A stretch of DNA of 45,646 bases from Anaerovibrio sp. GTDB taxonomy: Bacteria > Bacillota > Negativicutes > Selenomonadales > Selenomonadaceae. Below the pieces are notes generated by a model that did no database searches, was not told the DNA's origin, and worked only from the letters and a program-made list of their open reading frames with translations. A program made the position numbers and the translations under genes. Each line of letters begins with the position of its first letter. Within the stretch, counting starts at the first letter, position 1. The stretch lies in assembly GCF_024697385.1 (NCBI RefSeq), contig NZ_JAILFV010000203.1, positions 1 to 45,646 of the forward strand, read 5' to 3'. Shown one piece after another: positions 8,557 through 15,859 of the stretch.

Positions 8557-9192
8557 TCACACACGGTTATTATCAATAATATACATAACAGCATTAATAA
8601 CCGAAGCTGCAATCGGACTGCCTCCTTTTGTTCCGGCCACGGTTACATAAGGTATAATGGAATTGTTCTCCAACGCCTCCTTGGAATCTGCTGCTCCCAC
8701 AAAGCCTACAGGAATCCCGACGATTAATGCAGGCCGAAGGCCTTCGTCCTTCACCATGCGTAACACTTCAAACAAAGCGGTAGGGGCATTTCCTATAGCC
8801 ACAATGGCACCATTCATATCGTTGCCAAAGCTCCTCATTGCCGCCATGGACCTTGTAATCCCCTGCTGTTTTGCCAGCTGGCTTATCTGGGGATCAGCAA
8901 CACGGCAGAATACCTCTCCCCCAAAGGTTGCCAGCTTCCTTTTATTAATGCCGGTACGAACCATTTCAACATCTGTATATATGTTGCATCCACTCAAAAT
9001 TGCCTTTTTCCCTGCTTCAATTGCTTTTGGGTGCATTCTGATTATGGGCGCATATTCCACATCACCGGCTGCATGAATAATCCTTGAATATACTTTCGTG
9101 GCATCCTCATCCAGGTTCAGGCCCTTAAGGTGCGGTGCAATAATTTCCATACTCCTTTTTTCTATTTCCATAGGCTGCCTTATAAAATCCAT
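8557..9192 (-). CDS. cbiC: Cobalt-precorrin-8 methylmutase (CbiC/CobH)
   Basis: 211 aa. It moves a methyl group from C11 to C12, giving cobyrinate. Family motifs are IHAAGDVEYA with the catalytic His, and AIGNAPTALFEVL. The start chosen is the ATG at 9192, preceded by a clear GGAGGATTT. The open frame reaches 9255, but the extra 21 codons lack a ribosome-binding site and overlap the repeat at 9249-9275. This is the first gene of the nine-gene operon that ends with cobC. Confidence 0.94.
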   Translation of the reverse strand: MDFIRQPMEIEKRSMEIIAPHLKGLNLDEDATKVYSRIIHAAGDVEYAPIIRMHPKAIEAGKKAILSGCNIYTDVEMVRTGINKRKLATFGGEVFCRVADPQISQLAKQQGITRSMAAMRSFGNDMNGAIVAIGNAPTALFEVLRMVKDEGLRPALIVGIPVGFVGAADSKEALENNSIIPYVTVAGTKGGSPIAASVINAVMYIIDNNRV

Positions 9193-9248
9193 GTAAATCC
9201 TCCACAAAATCGAAATAACATATATCTGCTTTTTATCAAAGTTTGATT

Positions 9249-9275
9249 CCCCCACCTATAGAGTAAGAGGACATC
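9249..9275 (-). repeat. Dispersed repeat, distal module (copy 1)
   Basis: Starts with CCCCCACCTA and ends with GGACATC on the plus strand. It matches 45614-45640 at 24 of 27 positions, and both are preceded by a similar GTTTG-type sequence. It lies 57-83 nt upstream of the cbiC start. On the minus strand, partial C-rich and G-rich arms could form a weak hairpin. Confidence 0.7.
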
Positions 9276-9314
9276 CATAACCTAATCATAACTTATACTA
9301 AAAAACACAATTGA

Positions 9315-9341
9315 ATTATAACACATGATAATATATTACAA
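9315..9341 (-). promoter_or_regulatory. Possible promoter of the cbiC operon
   Basis: Minus strand TATAAT at 9315-9320, preceded by GTGT. The nearest -35-like TTGTAA (9336-9341) gives only a 15-bp spacer, so the assignment is weak. Confidence 0.35.
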
Positions 9342-9451
9342 AAGTGAACCGCTCCAATGGATACCTTTAATCAATATAAGTATCACAAATTTTATTCATA
9401 ATAAATTCCATTATAAATCTTTAAAAATTTTATTATCTTCCCATTAAATGT

Positions 9452-9479
9452 TTGTATATAAATAACAACATGGTATAAT
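9452..9479 (+). promoter_or_regulatory. Promoter of the stand-alone receiver gene
   Basis: TTGTAT (9452-9457), a 16-bp spacer, and TATAAT (9474-9479), which is a perfect -10. The ribosome-binding site AGGTGGTG follows before the ATG at 9519. Confidence 0.6.
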
Positions 9480-9518
9480 AAAAATAGAAAGTTAACATTT
9501 ATTAGGTGGTGATACAAT

Positions 9519-9884
9519 ATGAAAAAGAAAATTCTCATTATCGATGACGCCGAAGTAAATCAGATGCTTTTATCAAGAATGTTGGAGAAATATGAGGTTC
9601 TTTCAGCTTCCAACGGTGCACAGGGCCTGGAGCTTGTACAGGCAAATGCTGACACTCTGGCACTTATAATATTGGATATAGTTTTGCCTGAGACTACCGG
9701 TGTTGAGCTTTTGGAGAAAATCAAGGCAGATCCGGCTACGATGGATATTCCGGTAATAGTTATGAGTGCACAGCACCAGACAGAGGAACAGGTAATGGAA
9801 CTTGGTGCCATTGATTTCTGGCGCAAGCCTTTCTATGCTGCCAAGGAAATTCAGGAGAGAGTAGCGCGTATTGTCGGGTATTGA
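9519..9884 (+). CDS. Stand-alone response regulator receiver protein (CheY-like)
   Basis: 121 aa, a single receiver domain with no output domain. The acidic pocket is D9-D10, the phosphoacceptor is D53 (in ILDIVLP), S83 takes the Thr/Ser switch position, and K103 is the conserved lysine in RKPF. F100 occupies the aromatic switch position. It would therefore act through protein-protein contact or a phosphorelay, like CheY, Spo0F or DivK. No histidine kinase is nearby. It is the only plus-strand gene between the two cobalamin operons, with its own promoter and terminator. Its target cannot be told from the sequence; motA/motB elsewhere in the window show the cell is probably motile. Confidence 0.9.
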   Translation: MKKKILIIDDAEVNQMLLSRMLEKYEVLSASNGAQGLELVQANADTLALIILDIVLPETTGVELLEKIKADPATMDIPVIVMSAQHQTEEQVMELGAIDFWRKPFYAAKEIQERVARIVGY

Positions 9885-9910
9885 AAAGTCATAAGCTGAA
9901 ACTTATCTGG

Positions 9911-9937
9911 AGGGAGTTTTTACTCCCTTCTTTTTTA
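9911..9937 (+). terminator. Terminator of the receiver gene
   Basis: AGGGAG, a TTTTTA loop, CTCCCT, then a T-rich tail, 26 nt after the stop codon. Confidence 0.85.
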
Positions 9938-9960
9938 TTCCCATTTACCCAATAACAGCC

Positions 9961-9996
9961 AAAAAGACTCTTCGACAAAATCAAAGAGTCTTTTTT
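9961..9996. terminator. Bidirectional terminator between receiver gene and cbiJ
   Basis: AAAAGACTCTT and AAGAGTCTTTT arms around an 11-nt loop, with T runs on both strands. It can end the plus-strand receiver transcript and the minus-strand cbiD-cbiJ operon. Confidence 0.85.
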
Positions 9997-10060
9997 ACTG
10001 CACTAAAAAAGTATAAATGTATTCATTAATATCTTTCTTCCACCGCAAGGCGAAATATCA

Positions 10061-10822
10061 TTACACATTTTCCCGGACAAAACTCAGAATATCCTGAAAG
10101 CTGTTTGCAATATTTGTGTATTTCATTTTGGGCCTGTCAATAATCACCAGAGGTAACTCAAGGTCTCTGGCTGCCTCAAATTTTGTATCCGTGCCGCCCA
10201 TGGAGCCACTATTCTTGGTTACTACAACATCCGCATTGTACTTCACAAAAAGTTCCCGATTCAGCTCCCTGGAAAAAGGACCTTGCATGGCAATGATATT
10301 ATCAGGAGTAAACCCCAGCTCCCTGGCGCCCTTCACCACCTCGGCCTCAGGTAAGATGCGGCAGATAAGTCGGCATCCAACCAGCTCATCGGCTTTGGAA
10401 AAAATACTGAGGGTCCTGCTGCCGGTAGTCAAAAATATATTTTCCCCCAGCTCACCGGCTTTTTTTGCAGCAGATTTATAATCTGCCACATAATAAGCCT
10501 TGTCGTATTTGAGCTGACTGACCTCCCTCTCAAACCTTATATAAGGTATCTCACACTTTTTACACGCTGCCATGGCATTTGATGATATATTGGCAGCATA
10601 AGGATGACTGGCATCCACAAAACATTTTACACCATTTTTACGCAAATAATCCGTAAGTCCTGATTCATCCAAGGGTTTGTCATTTATTTTTATACCCTGA
10701 TATGCCTTGAGCAGAGACTGACCATATTGACTTATTACAGAAGCTGTCACATCGTAGCCCTGATTCAGTAAATATCCTGCCAGTTCCCTGCCATCCTGCG
10801 TACCTGCTGCAACAAAAATCAT
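10061..10822 (-). CDS. cbiJ: Cobalt-precorrin-6A reductase (CbiJ/CobK)
   Basis: 253 aa NAD(P)H-dependent reductase of the corrin ring. The N-terminus FVAAGTQDGRELA fits the CbiJ/CobK dinucleotide-binding start. DASHPYAANIS and FLTTGSRTL are family motifs, and the C-terminal VTKNSGSMGGTDTK is characteristic. It is the last gene of the second cobalamin operon, its ATG overlapping the cbiH stop by four bases, with the bidirectional terminator about 65 nt downstream. Confidence 0.93.
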   Translation of the reverse strand: MIFVAAGTQDGRELAGYLLNQGYDVTASVISQYGQSLLKAYQGIKINDKPLDESGLTDYLRKNGVKCFVDASHPYAANISSNAMAACKKCEIPYIRFEREVSQLKYDKAYYVADYKSAAKKAGELGENIFLTTGSRTLSIFSKADELVGCRLICRILPEAEVVKGARELGFTPDNIIAMQGPFSRELNRELFVKYNADVVVTKNSGSMGGTDTKFEAARDLELPLVIIDRPKMKYTNIANSFQDILSFVRENV

Positions 10823-11559
10823 ACCTTATACCCTCGTGGAGTTATCATGTACCCATCTTTTACATAAGTCCTGCTGTTTCCAATGATGACAATGGAGAAC
10901 ATTCCTATTTCCTCCTCAGTAAAATGAGCTAAATCACTTATAACATGACTTTCCTGATCACGACTGGCACCTGTTACTATTCCAACAGGGGTTTTAGGAT
11001 CTCTTGATTCCAAAATAATTTTTTGTATCTGGTTGATGTAGTCCGGGCGTGATTTACTCTTCGGGTTATATAAGGCAATCACAAAATCACCTTCCCCGGC
11101 CAATCTTGCTCTTTTTTGTATCAGTTCCCATGGAGTGAGCCAATCACTAAGACTGATTACTGCAAAATCGTGCATAAGGGGAGCACCCAAAATAGATGCC
11201 GCTGCATTGACGGCCGATACCCCTGCTATTGTTCCACCAAATTCCGGTCTCGATTCCCCAGGACATTGCAAAAGCATTTCCAATACAAGACCTGCCATGC
11301 CATATACCCCGGCATCACCACTGGAAACTACCACGGTATTACTTCCATTGACCGCTTCTTCCACAGCCATACGGCAACGGTCTACCTCCTGCATCATCCC
11401 TGTACCGATTACTTTTTTACCATCAAGTAATTTTTCTATCAACTTGATATAGGTTGTATAGCCAACAACCACATCAGCTGATTCTACTGCCGTCCTTGCT
11501 CTTGGCGTCATATCCTCAATACTTCCGGGCCCTATTCCAACTACAGTTATTTTTCCCAT
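10819..11559 (-). CDS. cbiH: Cobalt-precorrin-3B C17-methyltransferase (CbiH)
   Basis: 246 aa SAM-dependent tetrapyrrole methylase that causes ring contraction at C17. The N-terminal VGIGPGSIEDMTPRA and GYTTYIKLI are the CbiH/CobJ pattern. SSGDAGVYGMAGL gives the central glycine-rich region and ALYNPKSKSRP is diagnostic for this subfamily. It overlaps cbiG by 13 nt and cbiJ by 4 nt, implying translational coupling. Confidence 0.94.
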   Translation of the reverse strand: MGKITVVGIGPGSIEDMTPRARTAVESADVVVGYTTYIKLIEKLLDGKKVIGTGMMQEVDRCRMAVEEAVNGSNTVVVSSGDAGVYGMAGLVLEMLLQCPGESRPEFGGTIAGVSAVNAAASILGAPLMHDFAVISLSDWLTPWELIQKRARLAGEGDFVIALYNPKSKSRPDYINQIQKIILESRDPKTPVGIVTGASRDQESHVISDLAHFTEEEIGMFSIVIIGNSRTYVKDGYMITPRGYKV

Positions 11560-12620
11560 ACCAGCGCCACCGTCACTTTCTCAAATTTCGTTTTTGGTAA
11601 GGCCAGCGCACCATGACTACAGCAGCAATAAGCTGCTGCCTCTGACACATTGCCTACGCCTACATTATTTTTGACAAATTCCGATTCCTCCAAATTATAG
11701 GAATCTATTTTTTCAGCCAATTTGTCATTTTCATAAAAACTGATTTTTCTTTTCAGCTGTGCAGCTGCAGCCAAAAGGCCCTGTTCATCAGCCTTGATAC
11801 CGGCACTTGCCAGCTCATCTATACGCCCGATCTGCCAGTCGATGCTGTTACAGGCCTTATCCAGTGCTGACAAAACCAGCTCCTTACCAACACCGCGGCG
11901 ACAGCCTACTCCTGCAATAAGCCTGCGAGGTTTTAAAAGCAAAACCTTTCTGCCTACAGAAATATCTTTATCACTTATCACCACAGTATAGTAATCCTTA
12001 TGGGCAATTATACTGTCAAGCCCTGAAATATTATCGATTACAGTCGGATGAATTGCCATTTTCCCGAGAGCGTTTATATAATCCTCAAGACAGGGTATTT
12101 CTTTATCGATGATATACTCCACCACAGCACCCTTTAATATTGCACTGTTAATGGAAAGAATATTACCTGTTGGATACGGCATAAGTCCCAACCTGGATGC
12201 AATAAGATCAGGGGCCAGCATGTTATTTATGTCGGTTGCTGTTGTAATGACCGGATTTGCTCCCAGCCCTTTTGCCAAAAACTTGGTCAGTTCATTGGCT
12301 CCACCAATATGACCTGACAAAAGACTGATTATATTAAGGCCCTTTTCATCCATTACCACCACAGCCGGGTCATGCAATTTCCCCTTTAAATGTGGGGCAA
12401 TCGCCCTTACCACGATTCCCGTTGCCATAATGAATATCAATGCAGAATACTTATCAAAAACCTCCGTCACTGCCTCAGTCACCCGGCTATAAGGTATAAA
12501 ACCACTATTTTCCTTTAAATTTTTATGCCCATATATATCTATGGTGCCATTCATCATAGACTGAACCCTTTTGGCCAGCTGCAATCCCTGTGCAGTTGAG
12601 GTAAAAATCGCACATCTCAT
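11547..12620 (-). CDS. cbiG: Cobalt-precorrin-5A hydrolase (CbiG)
   Basis: 357 aa. It opens the delta-lactone ring of cobalt-precorrin-5A, releasing acetaldehyde, a step found in the anaerobic pathway. The N-terminal domain has FIMATGIVVRAIAPHL, and LLSGHIGGANELT is the mid-domain motif. The C-terminal CobE-like part has GVGCRRGV. Both halves are full length. The start overlaps the cbiF stop (ATGA). Its presence with cbiD and cbiK supports the early cobalt insertion route. Confidence 0.94.
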   Translation of the reverse strand: MRCAIFTSTAQGLQLAKRVQSMMNGTIDIYGHKNLKENSGFIPYSRVTEAVTEVFDKYSALIFIMATGIVVRAIAPHLKGKLHDPAVVVMDEKGLNIISLLSGHIGGANELTKFLAKGLGANPVITTATDINNMLAPDLIASRLGLMPYPTGNILSINSAILKGAVVEYIIDKEIPCLEDYINALGKMAIHPTVIDNISGLDSIIAHKDYYTVVISDKDISVGRKVLLLKPRRLIAGVGCRRGVGKELVLSALDKACNSIDWQIGRIDELASAGIKADEQGLLAAAAQLKRKISFYENDKLAEKIDSYNLEESEFVKNNVGVGNVSEAAAYCCCSHGALALPKTKFEKVTVALVWEK

Positions 12621-13378
12621 TTTTTTGCATCCCTATAGCCATGACTAAATTCCGGTGCATACAATCTGGACAGTTCATAATCACTGCCCAAAACATGGCT
12701 GACAACAATCATGGAGGTTCGGTCTACCCCCTCACCTTCTATTTCACTGCATATTGTTTCCAAAGTAGCCCTGAATATACGCTGCTCAGGCCAGGTTGCC
12801 CGTTGAACAATAGCAATTGGTGTATCTGGCTCATAACCGCCGGCAATCAGCTCTGCCACTACTTCCTCCAACATGGAAATACTCAAAAAAATACACATTG
12901 TAGCCTTATGCGCTGCCAATGACTTCAGCTTTTCCCGGTCAGGTACCGCAGTGCGCCCTTCATTTCTGGTGATAATCACTGTTTGTGTAACCCCAGGCAA
13001 GGTATATTCCTGCTTCAGTACCGCCGCAGTTGCCAAAAAGCTGCTTACTCCCGGTACTACTTCAAACTCTATTCCCTTTTTGGATAAAGCATCCATTTGT
13101 TCCTGAATGGCTCCATAAATACTTGGATCCCCGGTATGCAGTCTTACTACTTTTTTCCCTGCCTCCACGCTTTTCTCGATGACCTCCAGGACTTCCGGCA
13201 AAGACATTGATGCTGAATTATGGATTTCACATCCTTCCCGGGCATATCCCAATAATGCCTTTGGCACTAGTGAGCCTGCATAAATAATTACATCAGCAGC
13301 CTCCAGGAGCCTGCGGCCCTTGACGGTAATCAGTTCCGGATCACCAGGACCTGCACCTACTATACTAACATTTACCAT
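12617..13378 (-). CDS. cbiF: Cobalt-precorrin-4 C11-methyltransferase (CbiF)
   Basis: 253 aa. It methylates C11. The start is VSIVGAGPGDPELITVKG, followed by DVIIYAGSLVP, both hallmarks of CbiF/CobM. LHTGDPSIYGA is the central motif. The chosen start is the third of three near possibilities, ATG at 13378, because GAGG lies 8 nt upstream; the open frame extends to 13411 and would overlap cbiT by 23 nt. The stop overlaps the cbiG start. Confidence 0.94.
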   Translation of the reverse strand: MVNVSIVGAGPGDPELITVKGRRLLEAADVIIYAGSLVPKALLGYAREGCEIHNSASMSLPEVLEVIEKSVEAGKKVVRLHTGDPSIYGAIQEQMDALSKKGIEFEVVPGVSSFLATAAVLKQEYTLPGVTQTVIITRNEGRTAVPDREKLKSLAAHKATMCIFLSISMLEEVVAELIAGGYEPDTPIAIVQRATWPEQRIFRATLETICSEIEGEGVDRTSMIVVSHVLGSDYELSRLYAPEFSHGYRDAKK

Positions 13379-13388
13379 GTACATAACC

Positions 13389-13964
13389 TCATTTCTTAAT
13401 ACAAGTAACAATAAAAATTGGATTATTGGCTTTTACCATATCATATGAACCTAGCTGATGAAGCTGACTCACCTGTACCTGAACAGCATCATAGCTATAA
13501 TCCTTGCGATTGCGCAGATATTCTATACACTGTGCTATGGTCTGGATAGTTATGCAATTGATTACAATCCTTCCACCGACTTTAAGTTTACTGTCCACCA
13601 AATCCATAATAGGTGCCAGATTTCCACCGCTGCCACCTATTATGGCAGCATCCAATAAAGGCAGCTGCTCCATCCCATCTGGTGCACAGGCCTCAATTAT
13701 CTCAAGATTATCAACACCAAATTTCCCTGCGTTGGCCTTTATAAGCCCGATTCCCTCCGGATTACGCTCCAGTGCATAAACCCTGCCCTCCGGGGCCTGA
13801 ATTGCTGCCTCTATGGACAAAGATCCAGTACCTGCTCCTATATCACATACCAGACTGTCCCTTTTAATACCGGCCTTGACTATGGTCAATATCCTGATTT
13901 CCTGTTTGGTCATTGGAACCTTGCCGCGTATAAACTCCTCATCAGGAATTCCAAGGGTATACAT
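13389..13964 (-). CDS. cbiT: Cobalt-precorrin-6B C15-methyltransferase, decarboxylating (CbiT)
   Basis: 191 aa class I SAM methyltransferase. The N-terminal GIPDEEFIRGKVPMTK is the CbiT signature and CDIGAGTGSLSIEAA is the SAM-binding motif I (residues about 40-55). It corresponds to the C-terminal half of the fused CobL of aerobic producers; here it is a separate gene that starts inside the cbiE stop (TAATG). Confidence 0.94.
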   Translation of the reverse strand: MYTLGIPDEEFIRGKVPMTKQEIRILTIVKAGIKRDSLVCDIGAGTGSLSIEAAIQAPEGRVYALERNPEGIGLIKANAGKFGVDNLEIIEACAPDGMEQLPLLDAAIIGGSGGNLAPIMDLVDSKLKVGGRIVINCITIQTIAQCIEYLRNRKDYSYDAVQVQVSQLHQLGSYDMVKANNPIFIVTCIKK

Positions 13965-14596
13965 TATGCCACCACCACCAATACACAGTTATAAAATGTT
14001 TTCTCAACCATTGCTGCATCACCAAGAGTTGTTTTTATGATTTCCTCATCATCATAGGACAACCGGCTGCATATCCCCAACATGGATGAATCCGGCCAAC
14101 CTCTTTCCTGCAGCATTTTAGGGATCGTTTTTGAATTATTATTTTTATCAGTCAAAAAGCCTATCACTCTGCCAGGCTGGAAATCCAGGCTTTCAGGAGC
14201 AGGCTGTCGGCCATGCATACTGATTAAATCCGCATCATGCCAAGGCAGTCCAAGCTTGGCAAAAGCTACCTGCATTGAGCTGAGCCCGGGAATCACTTTG
14301 ATACATTCATCGGAATAACTGCGGCGAACAGCGTCCAACATGGAATAATAGCCAGGATCACCGGATACCATTACTATCACATCATTATCCGGCAAATGCA
14401 GTTCAATAAATTCCATAACCGCCGCCATATCTGCCCTAATTATAAACTGTTTTTGCCCCTCAGGATTTCCGTACTGCTCCATGGCCCTGCTACTGCCCAC
14501 CAGCACCTTTGCCCCTTTTATGGTATCAAGAGCCTCAGGTACCATATATCTAGGTGAGCCAGGGCCTATCCCCACTATTATGATTTTATGTGCCAT
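13964..14596 (-). CDS. cbiE: Cobalt-precorrin-7 C5-methyltransferase (CbiE)
   Basis: 210 aa tetrapyrrole methylase, the partner of CbiT. It starts with IIVGIGPGSPRYMVPEA and has VSGDPGYYSML and VIPGLSSMQVAFAKLG, as CbiE/CobL-N does. It overlaps cbiD by 19 nt and cbiT by 1 nt. CbiE and CbiT commonly act together, so this one-base coupling fits a shared complex (inference). Confidence 0.94.
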   Translation of the reverse strand: MAHKIIIVGIGPGSPRYMVPEALDTIKGAKVLVGSSRAMEQYGNPEGQKQFIIRADMAAVMEFIELHLPDNDVIVMVSGDPGYYSMLDAVRRSYSDECIKVIPGLSSMQVAFAKLGLPWHDADLISMHGRQPAPESLDFQPGRVIGFLTDKNNNSKTIPKMLQERGWPDSSMLGICSRLSYDDEEIIKTTLGDAAMVEKTFYNCVLVVVA

Positions 14597-15681
14597 CCTA
14601 ATTCTCCGCCTATCATCCTTGCATTATCATCCATCCCCAACAGGGATCCCTTTAAGGTTACCAGAACAGTACCCACTGTAAGCTCATCGAAGACCAGCCT
14701 TTGGGCACGCTGACTAGCCCTGGCTGCAATAGTTTCATATACAGCTTCCAGCCCGTATTTTTCTATTACAGGGAGAGCCGCCTCCGTCGTTAGTGACTCC
14801 AAAATCTCCCTCACACCTTCGGCAGGCATACCTGCAGCGGCACTATAAGCCGCCATGGTCTCAAGTCTGCCATCCCCGACACGGTTGTGGGTATGGAAAA
14901 CCCCGGCGGCCACCTTGGCTAATTTGCCGATATGACCAAATAGCAGGACCTTATCCACGCCAGATTCCGCAGCCTTTTCCAGCATATGACCGATAAAATT
15001 ACTGGTTTGCACCATGGCTTCAACAGGCAATCCCCATTCTCCGGCTATTCTTTCACCGATTTTCCCCGGCACAAAAATCTGGCTTGTATATCCGGCAGCA
15101 TAGGCCACTTTTATCTGTGGGACCAGCGAATCCTTAAAGGCTTCCTCTGACATGGGTTTAAGAACTCCTGTGGTCCCCAAGATAGAAATACCATCACGAA
15201 TACCCAAAATCGGGTTAAGGGTTTTTTTTGCCAGTTCTTTTCCCCCAGGAATATCAATTCTTATCCTACAGCCAATGACTTTTCCGTAAGCTGCTTCCAC
15301 TGTCTCCTTTATCAGCTGTCTTGGTCCCGGATTAATGGCCGGCTCACCAGGTGAAACTGCCAAACCTGCCTTGGTCACGGTTCCCACACCTTCACCAGCG
15401 GTGAATTCCAAATAGTCAATGCTTTCATCAAACTCTACCGTGGTGATAACGACAGCTCCATTGGTTATATCAGGATCATCGCCCCCGTCCTTTATCACAG
15501 AAACTTTAATCCCCTCACCGGCATTTTCAATGTCCTTGATTGGTATTGTCAGTTTTGTTCCATCTAGGGCAGTTATATCAACAAAATCACAGCAGCTCCC
15601 CTGAGAAAACAGTATTGCTGCCTTGACTCCCGCTGCCACACAGGCCCCGGTGGTATACCCACCTTTTAGCTCCTTAGTCAT
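14578..15681 (-). CDS. cbiD: Cobalt-precorrin-5B C1-methyltransferase (CbiD)
   Basis: 367 aa, the anaerobic-pathway enzyme that methylates C1. Signature GGYTTGACVAAG near the N-terminus, GVGTVTKAGL and PGEPAINPGPRQ in the middle, and LLFGHIGKLAKVAAGVFHTH in the C-terminal part. The start is ATG at 15681, preceded by GGGGGA at good spacing, rather than the upstream ATG at 15711. It is the first gene of the cbiD-E-T-F-G-H-J operon. Its upstream region carries a copy of the 43-bp palindromic repeat. Confidence 0.95.
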   Translation of the reverse strand: MTKELKGGYTTGACVAAGVKAAILFSQGSCCDFVDITALDGTKLTIPIKDIENAGEGIKVSVIKDGGDDPDITNGAVVITTVEFDESIDYLEFTAGEGVGTVTKAGLAVSPGEPAINPGPRQLIKETVEAAYGKVIGCRIRIDIPGGKELAKKTLNPILGIRDGISILGTTGVLKPMSEEAFKDSLVPQIKVAYAAGYTSQIFVPGKIGERIAGEWGLPVEAMVQTSNFIGHMLEKAAESGVDKVLLFGHIGKLAKVAAGVFHTHNRVGDGRLETMAAYSAAAGMPAEGVREILESLTTEAALPVIEKYGLEAVYETIAARASQRAQRLVFDELTVGTVLVTLKGSLLGMDDNARMIGGELGWHIKS

Positions 15682-15720
15682 GTTTCCCCCATAAATTTTA
15701 AAATATATCACTATTGCATA

Positions 15721-15763
15721 TTATAACGCAGTTGTTCAAATTTTTCTTCTTTGGAAGAAAAAT
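15721..15763 (-). repeat. 43-bp dispersed repeat with perfect palindrome (copy 1)
   Basis: It matches 45511-45553 at 40 of 43 positions. The core 15740-15763 is a perfect inverted repeat: ATTTTTCTTC, a 4-nt loop, GAAGAAAAAT. The plus-strand left end TTATAACGC is, on the minus strand, GCGTTATAA, which doubles as a possible -10 for cbiD (TATAAT at 15720-15725). It lies 40-82 nt before the cbiD start. It could be an operator, a mobile repeat, or both. Confidence 0.8.
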
Positions 15764-15807
15764 ACTTTGATTGACATAAAAAAAAGCAGTTAAAGTCTCA
15801 CCAACTG

Positions 15808-15845
15808 TCAAAAATTTAAGGCCCAAGGAATTTTCCTTGAGCCTT
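15808..15845 (-). terminator. Terminator of smc-ftsY
   Basis: On the minus strand AAGGCTCAAGGAA pairs with TTCCTTGGGCCTT (one mismatch) and is followed by AAATTTTTG. It starts 15 nt after the ftsY stop. Confidence 0.8.
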
Positions 15846-15859
15846 TTCAACGATGAACA

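Larger units (their letters stand above)
9193..9518. other. Intergenic region between divergent cbiC and the receiver gene
   Basis: 326 bp, AT-rich, without a gene. On the minus strand a -10-like TATAAT (9315-9320) with a weak TTGTAA upstream may start the cbiC operon. On the plus strand a promoter for the receiver gene is at 9452-9479. A 27-bp repeat copy lies at 9249-9275. I looked for the conserved boxes of a cobalamin riboswitch in the leader and saw none. Confidence 0.6.

Noticed and set aside
8557..9255. Longer cbiC start at 9255
   Set aside because: It would extend the protein by 21 residues through the repeat module, without a ribosome-binding site. The ATG at 9192 has a strong one.
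15721..15763. 43-bp repeat as an IS200/IS605 right end with an omega-RNA-like tail
   Set aside because: The hairpin followed by TTTGAAC suggested it, but there is no tnpA or tnpB fragment and the sequence after it is conserved between copies, unlike a target flank.
15740..15763. Palindrome as a Rho-independent terminator
   Set aside because: The stem is A/T dominated and ends in AAAAATTTG on the minus strand without a T run. On the plus strand the tail is ATACTTTG.
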